Position numbers and translations under genes: made by a program
The notes under the pieces: model-generated
The model's input: only the letters and a program-made list of their open reading frames with translations
Database searches by the model: none
Told to the model about the DNA's origin: nothing
Part shown: positions 1 to 5,754 of the stretch, piece by piece
Layout of the letters: each line of letters opens with the position of its first letter
Position numbering within the stretch: the first letter of the stretch is position 1
NCBI GenBank assembly: GCA_021732545.1
Contig: JAKFUW010000202.1
Location: 1 to 7,174 of the forward strand
Direction: 5' to 3'
Origin: Alphaproteobacteria bacterium
Lineage (GTDB): Bacteria > Pseudomonadota > Alphaproteobacteria > Rickettsiales > UBA3002
DNA length: 7,174 bases

Positions 1-1066
1 ATTTGTGATTGGTACCGAGCGCCATGAAAGCCGGCGTATTGATAATCAGCTGCGTGGCCGTTCGGGTCGTCAGGGCGATCCTGGGGCATCGAAATTTTTC
101 ATCTCGCTGCAAGATGATCTCATGCGGATTTTTGGCTCCGAACGCATCGATTCGGTGTTGCAAAAACTCGGGATGCAAGAAGGCGAATCCATCAACCATC
201 CGTGGATGAACAAAGCCATCGAACGCGCCCAAAGCAAGGTCGAAGAACGCAACTACGAAACACGCAAAAACCTCCTCAAATTCGATGACGTGATGAACGA
301 TCAGCGCAAAGCGATCTTTGAACAGCGCATCGAGCTGATGGAAGCGGATGATGTGTCGGATACCATTGCTGAAATGCGCGTGGATGTAAATCAATCGCTG
401 GTATCGCAATTTATCCCCGCGCGCTCTTATGCCGAGCAATGGGATGTGGAAACGTTAGAGAAAGAAATCTACCGCATCTATGGCGTGCAACTTCCGGTGG
501 CGGATTGGGCCGCCGAAGAAGGCATCGCCGATGAAGAAGTGCTCGCGCGTATGAGCAAGGCCACCGATGACTATGCCGCCATTCGTGCGACCGAATTTGA
601 GCCTGAGATTTTGCGCGTGGCACAAAAGCGCGTGCTGCTGCAAACGCTCGATCAGCTGTGGAAAGATCATCTGCTGTCGCTCGATCATTTGCGCCAAGGC
701 ATTGGCCTGCGCGCCTATGGTCAGCGCGACCCCTTGAACGAATATAAGCACGAAGCCTTCGCGCTGTTTGAACAAATGCTGCACCATTTGCGCGAAGTGG
801 TGACGCACCGCATGTCGCATTTGCGGATTCGGGTGGATAACCCTGCGCAATTGATGCGCCAACGCCCGCAAAAAATGGTGGAAAGCCGTGTGGACCCGGC
901 ACTAGGCGAGCCAGAGCCGCAAGGCATTGAAACCGTTCGCACCCATATCGATCCATCATTACGCAATGCATCCGACCCCACCACATGGGGCAAAGTCGCA
1001 CGCAATGAGCCATGCCCTTGCAACTCTGGCAAAAAGTTCAAACACTGCCATGGGCAGTTTGCGTAA
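1..1066 (+). CDS. secA: Protein translocase subunit SecA, C-terminal part (5' end outside window)
   Basis: SecA is the cytoplasmic ATPase that pushes unfolded preproteins through the SecYEG channel. The frame is already open at base 2, so the gene begins upstream. About 353 of the usual 850-900 residues are here. Counting from the GTG at base 5, residues 1-27 carry the end of the second nucleotide-binding domain, including the helicase motif VI block QLRGRSGRQGDPG. The helical scaffold/wing region follows, with the highly typical LWKDHLLSLDHLRQGIGLRAYG block near residue 220. The extreme C-terminus is the SEC-C zinc motif: C337, C339, C348 and H349, in the same C-x-C-x8-C-H spacing as E. coli SecA, which binds zinc and SecB. 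The only oddity is CNSG where CGSG is common. The reading frame is intact to TAA at 1064-1066. I see no convincing rho-independent terminator just downstream. Identification is certain; promoter and start are not visible. Confidence 0.98.
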   Translation, partial: FVIGTERHESRRIDNQLRGRSGRQGDPGASKFFISLQDDLMRIFGSERIDSVLQKLGMQEGESINHPWMNKAIERAQSKVEERNYETRKNLLKFDDVMNDQRKAIFEQRIELMEADDVSDTIAEMRVDVNQSLVSQFIPARSYAEQWDVETLEKEIYRIYGVQLPVADWAAEEGIADEEVLARMSKATDDYAAIRATEFEPEILRVAQKRVLLQTLDQLWKDHLLSLDHLRQGIGLRAYGQRDPLNEYKHEAFALFEQMLHHLREVVTHRMSHLRIRVDNPAQLMRQRPQKMVESRVDPALGEPEPQGIETVRTHIDPSLRNASDPTTWGKVARNEPCPCNSGKKFKHCHGQFA

Positions 1067-1138
1067 GCAGAAATCTTATCCACTGAACTCATCTCTGCTC
1101 ATCCGTTTATCAACTCAATCTGCAAATAAGGGCTAATC

Positions 1139-1180
1139 GCTCATATCTTAGCTTAATATAGAGATATTGCTATGATGAGC
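1139..1180. repeat. Imperfect palindrome in the AT-rich spacer between secA and the unknown gene
   Basis: The 201-base spacer 1067-1267 contains no gene. In it, GCTCAT (1139-1144) pairs with ATGAGC (1175-1180). Inside that, TAGC pairs with GCTA, and AATAT (1155-1159) pairs with ATATT (1164-1168) around the loop AGAG. Together these give about 15 pairs with small bulges. The word AGCTTAATA also occurs twice in direct orientation, at 1150-1158 and 1178-1186. The structure is not followed by a T-run on either strand, so it is not a standard intrinsic terminator. It could be an operator for the gene at 1268, an RNA hairpin in its leader, or a recombination scar. I could not assign convincing -35/-10 hexamers in this spacer. 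Confidence 0.5.
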
Positions 1181-1255
1181 TTAATAAAATCGTAACAAAT
1201 ATGGTGTATAAGAACTATAGGTACTTAAACATTTCTGGCAAAATTTCTGATAAAT

Positions 1256-1261
1256 AAGGAG
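1256..1261 (+). promoter_or_regulatory. Strong ribosome-binding site for the unknown gene
   Basis: AAGGAG lies 6 bases before the ATG at 1268, a near-ideal Shine-Dalgarno sequence and spacing. It fixes the start of the downstream unknown gene and argues that the gene is really translated. It is stronger than the ribosome-binding sites of the LysR, mltG and GNAT genes in this window. Confidence 0.85.
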
Positions 1262-1267
1262 ACAACT

Positions 1268-2242
1268 ATGGGCGGTTACAATCCTGAGGCTGAAGCTAAA
1301 TATGCTAAAGAGGTGATGCAAAGACTACTCTTTAAGGCAAACATAAATTATCCGCAAGATTTGCTTCAAGTATATCCAGCCGAAAGTTTGTTACAAACGA
1401 CGGGGAAAAAACATTTTTTTGTTGAAGTCAACACAGCTAGATATGGCCGCGCTCTTGCAGATGAAATTCTATTAGAGCTTACGAAACCTGAATATGGAGT
1501 AGGCGCACGCCTAGCATTTCCAGCTAGAGACTACACACCTGGTAAAGCACCTGATAGCGGTCATACTTCTCTGGTTCTACCAGAATCCGTGATGAGAAAA
1601 ATTGACAGTGGATTAGAACAAAATATGTCGCTATTCGAGAAAGCCGGTATTGGTGAAATTCAGTTAAACGATTATCCAGCACTGAAAAGTTTTGTGGGCC
1701 AGGGTCATATTTTCAAGGATGGAAATTTCAAACTTCCTGACAGAATGACTGCTGATGATAAAAAAGCGTTTTTTAAAGATCTTGAAGCGTTAGGAGCGGA
1801 TATTCGCGGATCTGCTGCTCTGCCGGGCAATTCAGGAAAACCAGGTATTACTCTTACCAGAGATACGTCGTGGGACACAAAGCTTGCTGCAGGGCTTGAT
1901 GATGATCCTAACGCTCTGAGCAACTTAGAATTAGGGGCGTATTCTTTCTCTATGCTAGCCAAAAGCACAGGCGTTAATACCATACTTAGTCGCGGCACCG
2001 ATGCCCGTATCTTGACCAGTTTTTCTGTAGAGTCGGGTAAGGTGCTTGATCCTCAGGGAAATAGTTTTACTAGAGGTATATATGATTCAGCATTAAAGGT
2101 TGGCAGAGAGCTTATAAAAGATAATCCTGATCTCGCGAGCGTTTTGAGAAGAAGCCCTGAGGCTTCTAGACAAGCAGATGACGAATTTGTGGAACCTGGT
2201 GCTGTCTATGCACCTACTAATAGAAGCGCGCCAAAGAGATGA
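1268..2242 (+). CDS. Hypothetical protein of unknown family (324 aa), AT-rich
   Basis: I do not recognise this protein. It starts at an ATG with a strong AAGGAG six bases upstream and runs intact to TGA at 2240-2242. The 324 residues are hydrophilic throughout, with no signal peptide and no membrane segment, so a soluble protein is expected, cytosolic unless it is exported by a dedicated system. The N-terminus (about residues 5-25) looks helical and charged. The middle mixes short acidic and glycine/proline-containing stretches, including LDDDPN. The last ~35 residues are polar and end in a basic SAPKR tail, probably disordered. I see no catalytic motif, nucleotide-binding loop, repeat or cysteine pattern to suggest a function. 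Base composition differs from secA: three 60-base samples gave 73/180 G+C (about 41%), against 71/120 (about 59%) in two secA samples. This suggests acquisition by transfer or an accessory role. It is convergent with the LysR gene and shares no operon with its neighbours. It is very likely a real gene; function unknown. Confidence 0.85.
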   Translation: MGGYNPEAEAKYAKEVMQRLLFKANINYPQDLLQVYPAESLLQTTGKKHFFVEVNTARYGRALADEILLELTKPEYGVGARLAFPARDYTPGKAPDSGHTSLVLPESVMRKIDSGLEQNMSLFEKAGIGEIQLNDYPALKSFVGQGHIFKDGNFKLPDRMTADDKKAFFKDLEALGADIRGSAALPGNSGKPGITLTRDTSWDTKLAAGLDDDPNALSNLELGAYSFSMLAKSTGVNTILSRGTDARILTSFSVESGKVLDPQGNSFTRGIYDSALKVGRELIKDNPDLASVLRRSPEASRQADDEFVEPGAVYAPTNRSAPKR

Positions 2243-2264
2243 AAAGGTATATAATTTGCCTTCT

Positions 2265-3182
2265 TCATACCTGCCAATAGGGCGTGCCGCTGAATTTTTG
2301 CGCTAAAAAGTCGATGAACAAGCGCACCTTAACCGACAAAAACCGGTTATGTGGAAACAATGCATAGATGTTGCGTTCGGGCGCTGTCACATAATTCGTC
2401 AGTAGCGGTATTAGTTTTTGTTTTTTAATGTCGTTACCAATAATAAAGCTGGGTGCCACAATAATCCCCACGCCCGATAGCGCCGCCTGACGCATCATCT
2501 GCCCGTTATTGGCGCGCATGCGCACATTCGTGTTGGCCACCTTCTCTCGCCCCAATGCGGCATCAAAATAACGCCATTCATGCAAACGATCAGTATTGCT
2601 ATATTCAATGAAACGGTGGTTGATGAGTTCATCAGGATGAGTAGGCGTGCCGTATTTTTCCAGATAATTGGGTGAGGCCGCCATCACCATCTGGCAGGGC
2701 GCAACTTTACGCGCAATCAGGCTTGAATCAGTCAGGCTCGCCACGCGGATGCACACATCTACTCCCGATTCCACAATATCGATAAAGTGATCGCTAAATT
2801 CCACCTCCAGCTTCACATCGGGATATTCCAATGCAAATTCCGCGATGATAGGCGCCAGATGAAACAGGCCGAACGATTCGGGCGCGTTGATTTTCAGCGT
2901 GCCGCTTGGGTTATCATGGATATTTTGTAGCTGCTGCTCTGCACATGCCAGTTCATCGAGGATGTGCGTGCATTTGGCCAGAAAGATCTCGCCCTCTTCG
3001 GTCAGGCTGATTTTGCGCGTGGTGCGGTTAAGTAAGCGCACATTCAGCGCCTCTTCCAGTGCGGCGATATGTTTACTCACTGCTGATTTGGTCATGCCTA
3101 AATCGCGCGCGGCAGACGAAAAACTCTGACGCTCCACCACTTGGGTAAAGGTCGGGATATAGGCAAGATAATGGGCAGCCAT
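2265..3182 (-). CDS. LysR-type transcriptional regulator (CrgA-like subgroup)
   Basis: This is a DNA-binding regulator of the LysR family, normally a tetramer that senses a small molecule through its C-terminal domain. From the ATG chosen here it has 305 residues, the normal family length. Residues ~5-63 form the winged helix-turn-helix, with the recognition stretch MTKSAVSKHIAALEE and the following LLNRTTRKISLTEEG wing. A linker helix follows to about residue 90, then a type-2 periplasmic-binding-protein fold to the end. The opening SGTLKINAPESFG and the block containing SGVDVCIRV fit the CrgA/AaeR-like subgroup; the ligand cannot be deduced. Start choice: an in-frame GTG at 3191 would add three residues but directly follows a stop codon and has no Shine-Dalgarno. 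The ATG at 3182 has GAG eight bases upstream. Unlike many LysR genes it has no divergent neighbour; the upstream OmpA gene points the same way, so the target is unclear. A consensus-like promoter lies at 3217-3242. Confidence 0.95.
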   Translation of the reverse strand: MAAHYLAYIPTFTQVVERQSFSSAARDLGMTKSAVSKHIAALEEALNVRLLNRTTRKISLTEEGEIFLAKCTHILDELACAEQQLQNIHDNPSGTLKINAPESFGLFHLAPIIAEFALEYPDVKLEVEFSDHFIDIVESGVDVCIRVASLTDSSLIARKVAPCQMVMAASPNYLEKYGTPTHPDELINHRFIEYSNTDRLHEWRYFDAALGREKVANTNVRMRANNGQMMRQAALSGVGIIVAPSFIIGNDIKKQKLIPLLTNYVTAPERNIYALFPHNRFLSVKVRLFIDFLAQKFSGTPYWQV

Positions 3183-3216
3183 GTTGTTCACTCATATCAG
3201 ATAATTGGGAAACACT

Positions 3217-3242
3217 ATTATAATATGTGGAGCCATTGTCAA
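3217..3242 (-). promoter_or_regulatory. Candidate promoter of the LysR gene with short spacer
   Basis: Read on the minus strand, TTGACA (3242-3237) and TATAAT (3222-3217) both match the sigma-70 consensus exactly. They lie just ahead of the LysR start, which would give a leader of roughly 20-30 bases. The spacer is only 14 bases, below the usual 16-18. The promoter may therefore be weak or need an activator, or one of the hexamers may be fortuitous. LysR proteins often bind over their own promoter, so autoregulation is possible but not shown. Confidence 0.45.
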
Positions 3243-3282
3243 CTGTATCGACGTTACGAGGAATCAAGTGTAGCGCAGACGA

Positions 3283-3323
3283 CGCGGCAATCTGTTGGCA
3301 CCCTTCTTCAATAGATTGCCACG
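3283..3323. repeat. 15-base inverted repeat between LysR and OmpA genes
   Basis: Bases 3283-3297 pair with 3309-3323 around an 11-base loop. The core is the perfect pair GGCAATCT (3286-3293) / AGATTGCC (3313-3320); over 15 positions there is one G-T wobble and one mismatch read as plus-strand RNA. It lies beyond the OmpA terminator and upstream of the LysR promoter. The 11-base word CAATCTGTTGG in its left part recurs at 4093-4103 on the other side of the OmpA gene. It could be a regulator-binding site or a copy of a small dispersed repeat. Confidence 0.55.
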
Positions 3324-3354
3324 CTTTGGCTTCGCACAAAGCTCCCAATGGCAG

Positions 3355-3386
3355 AAAAAAAGGGGCGCCGCTTGGGCACCCCTTTT
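3355..3386 (-). terminator. Rho-independent terminator of the OmpA-domain gene
   Basis: On the minus strand the arm GGGGTGCC, a five-base loop and the arm GGCGCCCC form an 8-pair stem with a single G-U wobble. The stem lies at 3382-3362 and is followed by seven Ts (bases 3361-3355 read as A on the plus strand). It begins about 30 bases after the OmpA stop codon. A T-rich stretch also sits on the other side, but plus-strand RNA would carry a C-A mismatch and there is no plus-strand gene there to terminate, so the minus orientation is the functional one. Confidence 0.9.
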
Positions 3387-3410
3387 CTTTATTGTTTAGA
3401 AACGAGCGAA

Positions 3411-3965
3411 CTAGTTAGAGAAGTTCAGTTCGATTTCTACGCGACGGTCACGCCACAAGCATGCTTTGAGCTCGTTGCCTTTCACGCCAGCGCAATTCGA
3501 TACAGGCACGTCTTCGCCGAATGAACGCACATCGGTTTTGCTGTGGTTGGTGTAGCCTTTAGACGCCATGTAGTTTTGCACTGATTGAGCGCGGCGTTGT
3601 GACAGACGATAGTTATAGTCTGACGCACCGATCATATCGGCGTAGCCTACGATGCTGACGCTTTCAACTTGGGTTGAGTTTTTGATGATATCGACCAAAG
3701 AATCAATTTTAGCAATCGCCGCAGGGGTCAGGTTTGCGCTATCGAAATCGAAATAGACGGTGCGTGCTTCGATGGCCAGATTCATACAACCGTCCTGGCC
3801 AGAGGTCCACTTGGTGCGAACGCAATTGCCGAAGGTATTGGTAACGATATGGCCGTTGGTGTCTTTTACCACGTCACGCACATCAGCGGGGCCTGCTACT
3901 GCTTGCGATGCAATCATAACCGCACCTACGGTCGCTGCGAGCGTCATTTTAATGAAGGTTTTCAT
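3411..3965 (-). CDS. Secreted OmpA-domain protein without a beta-barrel (184 aa)
   Basis: This is a small periplasmic or outer-membrane-associated protein expected to bind peptidoglycan. Residues 1-24 are a clear Sec signal peptide: KTFIK start, hydrophobic core, and AVA before G25 as the probable signal-peptidase-I site. A ~45-residue linker follows, then the OmpA C-terminal domain at about 69-180: VYFDFDSANLTP, GYAD with D110, LSQRRA with R125, and the end block RRVEIEL. The D110/R125 pair has the same 15-residue spacing as the pair that grips diaminopimelate in OmpA domains, so peptidoglycan binding should be intact. C158 and C169 match the disulfide position of enterobacterial OmpA. A further pair, C48 and C60, lies in the linker. 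The 8-strand barrel of classical OmpA is absent, and there is no lipobox, so it is not a lipoprotein. A good AGAGGA lies 7 bases before the ATG, and a strong terminator lies after the stop. It is probably transcribed alone and well expressed. Confidence 0.95.
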   Translation of the reverse strand: MKTFIKMTLAATVGAVMIASQAVAGPADVRDVVKDTNGHIVTNTFGNCVRTKWTSGQDGCMNLAIEARTVYFDFDSANLTPAAIAKIDSLVDIIKNSTQVESVSIVGYADMIGASDYNYRLSQRRAQSVQNYMASKGYTNHSKTDVRSFGEDVPVSNCAGVKGNELKACLWRDRRVEIELNFSN

Positions 3966-3972
3966 AATAATT

Positions 3973-3978
3973 TCCTCT
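3973..3978 (-). promoter_or_regulatory. Ribosome-binding site of the OmpA-domain gene
   Basis: On the minus strand AGAGGA lies 7 bases upstream of the ATG at 3965. It supports that start and fits a well-translated envelope protein. Confidence 0.8.
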
Positions 3979-4035
3979 TTTATTTAGTTAATTTCAAATT
4001 CAGCCGCTACGCGTTGCAATGTGCCAAGCGCAGCA

Positions 4036-4064
4036 TGTATAATCGAATGTATCTTTGATGAAAA
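4036..4064 (-). promoter_or_regulatory. Weak candidate promoter of the OmpA-domain gene
   Basis: On the minus strand TTTTCA (4064-4059) and TATACA (4041-4036) are separated by 17 bases and each match four of six consensus positions. This would give a leader of about 65 bases. The spacer 3966-4137 has no gene and the OmpA gene has its own terminator, so a promoter is expected here. This particular placement is tentative. Confidence 0.25.
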
Positions 4065-4084
4065 AGAAAATGCCCCGCAATAGA

Positions 4085-4136
4085 AGATTGCACAATCTGT
4101 TGGTGCGCTGCCATTCTGCGCGGCACCTGTTGCAAT
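4085..4136 (-). terminator. Structured region after the GNAT gene, possible operon terminator
   Basis: Directly after the GNAT stop codon the spacer can fold. ATTGCA (4087-4092) pairs with TGCAAT (4131-4136), and inside it GGT+GCGC (4102-4108) pairs with GCGC+ACC (4118-4127) with a bulge. AGATTG-CA-CAATCT (4085-4098) is a perfect small palindrome. On the minus strand a T-rich run (4069-4057) follows about 15 bases later. The geometry is not a textbook intrinsic terminator, so this may be an imperfect terminator of the acpP-fabF-mltG-GNAT unit or an RNA-stabilising structure. Confidence 0.35.
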
Positions 4137-4137
4137 T

Positions 4138-4650
4138 TTACATCGACGCATGCCGCGACAGATCCAGCCACATCATTTCCTCATCCACATAGCGGCCATC
4201 CACTTTCAGCGCGCGCGGCTCCACCCCATAAGACTGAAACCCTGCCGACAAATAGGTGTGGCGCGCGGCAAAATTCTCGATTGCCACTTGCAGCACCATC
4301 ATTTCCACATGGGTTATAGCATCGGCGAGCAACGCGTCTAACAGCAATCGAGACAAGCTTTTGCCGCGCCATTGCGGCATCACATAGACCCCAACCAACA
4401 CTCCTTGATGGCGTTGCTTAAAATGCGGGCGTATGAAATAGGCCATGGATGCCACCAGCTCGCCTTGCGTAAACGCACCAAAATTGAACGTATTTTCAAT
4501 GCGTCTGATATAATCGGATGGGCTCAGATCAGCCAGTTCCTCATAGGATTCGGTAAAGGCCAGCGGAGATTCTTTGAGTGCAAACAATCTGAGTTTACGC
4601 AGTTGCAATGCGTCATCGGCAACCAAACGGCGAATGACAGGCTCGCTCAT
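4138..4650 (-). CDS. GNAT-family N-acetyltransferase
   Basis: This 170-residue protein has the GNAT fold, which transfers an acetyl group from acetyl-CoA to an amine on a small molecule or protein. The N-terminal IRRLVADDALQLRKLR is the usual first strand and helix. Residues 86-105 (VGVYVMPQWRGKSLSRLLLD) are motif A, with the pyrophosphate loop Q93-W-R-G96-K-S98; the last position is Ser where Gly or Ala is usual. Residues ~118-140 (VLQVAIENFAARHTYLSAGF) are motif B. The substrate cannot be inferred. The start ATG overlaps the mltG stop as ATGA, and AGGA lies about 12 bases upstream inside mltG, so translation is probably coupled to mltG. In many alphaproteobacteria yicC and gmk follow mltG; here this enzyme takes that place, so a link to cell-wall or fatty-acid work is only a position-based guess. 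It lacks features that would make it specifically RimI or an antibiotic acetyltransferase. Confidence 0.93.
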   Translation of the reverse strand: MSEPVIRRLVADDALQLRKLRLFALKESPLAFTESYEELADLSPSDYIRRIENTFNFGAFTQGELVASMAYFIRPHFKQRHQGVLVGVYVMPQWRGKSLSRLLLDALLADAITHVEMMVLQVAIENFAARHTYLSAGFQSYGVEPRALKVDGRYVDEEMMWLDLSRHASM

Positions 4651-5648
4651 GGCGTGGGTTTTTCCTGTTGTTTGGCCTCGCGCAGATTTTGGCGATAGCG
4701 TGCCACATTCTGATTATGCTCTTGTAATGTCTTGGCAAAATGATGACCACCATCGCCCGTTGCCACAAAATAATAATCTTGCGTTTGTAAAGGATTCAGC
4801 GTGGCTTCAAGCGACGCACGCCCTGGGTTTGCAATCGCACCCTTTGGCAAGCCATTGATAATATAGGTATTATAGGCGTGATTACTCAGCAGGTCGTTTT
4901 TCATCAGCGGGCGCTGCATCGGGCCGTTGACCTGTTCGATGCCATACACCACCGTCGGGTCCGATTGCAGCGGCATCCCCTTGCGCAACCGATTGATGAA
5001 TACACTCGCCACATGGGGGCGCTCAGCCGCCACACCCGTTTCTCTCTCCACGATCGACGCCAGAATCACCGCCTGCATGGGGCTTGCTAGCGGCAGGCCC
5101 TGCTGGCGTTTGGCCCATAGCACATGCACCACCTGATTCATCGCGTCTTTCATGCGCTTGATCACCGATTCGCGGGTATCGTGACGGTGAAAGAAATAGG
5201 TATCGGGCAATAATGTGCCTTCAACAAGACCCGGGGGTATGTCGCCTTTGAGCTTATCCTCTTTCATTAAGGCGGCGGTGATTTGCGATAATTCCCACCC
5301 CTCAGGAATGGTCACAAAATGGGTGATCGCCTCGCCACTCACCAGCACATCCATAATCTTTCTGGGGCTCATTCCGGTATCGATATAATACTCGCCAGCC
5401 TTGAACTTGGTGTGGCTACCACTCCATAATATATTCATTTTGAACAATAATTCATTGTCGATGGCTTTTGATTCCAATAAGCGCTGCGTAATGGCCGCAA
5501 AACCCGTGCCTGGCGGAATCTCGATGACGATCTTTTCCCGCAAGGGTCCTGGCGCCGTAAACCAATAAGCGCCATAAGCCGCAAGCGTAATGACGGCCAG
5601 CGTGCCAAGCATGGAAAGCGATAAAAACCAGATGAGAAAGCGTTTCAT
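4647..5648 (-). CDS. mltG: Endolytic murein transglycosylase MltG (YceG-like)
   Basis: MltG is an inner-membrane lytic transglycosylase that cleaves nascent glycan strands and is thought to set their length by ending synthesis. The 333 residues match the usual size (~340). Residues ~5-30 are one hydrophobic membrane anchor with a short basic cytoplasmic start (MKR), placing the rest in the periplasm. A LysM-like segment spans about 40-108, including HTKFKAGEYYID. The catalytic domain follows, with LPDTYFF near 147-153, ILASIVERET at 195-204, VASVFINRLRKGMPLQSDPTV at about 213-233 and GLPKGAIANPG at 266-276. E203 aligns with the essential Glu218 of E. coli MltG. The start at 5648 has only a weak AGG upstream, because the gap to fabF is occupied by a repeat. 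The gene lies after fabF, a conserved alphaproteobacterial order, and its TGA overlaps the GNAT start. Confidence 0.97.
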   Translation of the reverse strand: MKRFLIWFLSLSMLGTLAVITLAAYGAYWFTAPGPLREKIVIEIPPGTGFAAITQRLLESKAIDNELLFKMNILWSGSHTKFKAGEYYIDTGMSPRKIMDVLVSGEAITHFVTIPEGWELSQITAALMKEDKLKGDIPPGLVEGTLLPDTYFFHRHDTRESVIKRMKDAMNQVVHVLWAKRQQGLPLASPMQAVILASIVERETGVAAERPHVASVFINRLRKGMPLQSDPTVVYGIEQVNGPMQRPLMKNDLLSNHAYNTYIINGLPKGAIANPGRASLEATLNPLQTQDYYFVATGDGGHHFAKTLQEHNQNVARYRQNLREAKQQEKPTP

Positions 5649-5662
5649 AAATCGAACCTGAC

Positions 5663-5751
5663 GAAGTCACGAACATACGAAGACACGACAGAGCGAAAAT
5701 ATGAAACGGATACCATTTCGTGTCTTCCTGAATTCATGTCTTCGTATCTTC
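5663..5751. repeat. Inverted repeat with arms of tandem 8-base units, filling the fabF-mltG gap
   Basis: The left arm reads GAAGTCAC, GAACATAC, GAAGACAC in direct succession (5663-5686), then a degenerate unit (5687-5694). The right arm reads GTGTCTTC, CTGAATTC, ATGTCTTC, GTATCTTC (5720-5751), which are reverse-complement versions in perfect 8-base register. GAAGACACGA (5679-5688) is an exact inverted copy of 5718-5727, and ATACGAAGACA (5675-5685) is an exact inverted copy of 5737-5747, so alternative hairpins can form. The element starts three bases past the fabF stop codon and ends about 14 bases before the mltG start. It has no coding capacity beyond about 10 codons. It resembles a small non-coding dispersed repeat. 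Copy number elsewhere cannot be seen here. Confidence 0.75.
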
Positions 5752-5754
5752 GCG

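Noticed and set aside
411..1013. 200-residue open frame on the minus strand inside secA
   Set aside because: It lies wholly antisense to well-conserved SecA sequence, with a low-complexity Arg/Ala-rich product typical of shadow frames in GC-rich genes.
1139..1180. Possible XerC/XerD dif-type recombination site
   Set aside because: The arms are bulged and do not show the 11-6-11 arrangement or the TTATGTTAAAT-like XerD half-site.
2245..2272. AGGTAT/ATACCT inverted repeat as a shared terminator for the unknown gene and the LysR gene
   Set aside because: Only six pairs, A/T-rich, with a 16-base loop and no T-run; too weak to call, and it overlaps the LysR stop codon.
3073..3348. 91-residue minus-strand frame upstream of and overlapping the LysR start
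   Set aside because: It overlaps the LysR helix-turn-helix in another frame, covers the candidate promoter and inverted repeat, and resembles no protein family.
4372..4698. 108-residue plus-strand frame antisense to the GNAT gene and the mltG end
   Set aside because: The opposite strand encodes two recognisable proteins with an ATGA overlap; this frame shows no motif or good ribosome-binding site.
5699..5731. Tiny plus-strand ATG frame of about 10 codons in the fabF-mltG repeat
   Set aside because: Too short, no ribosome-binding site, and fully explained by the inverted repeat around it.
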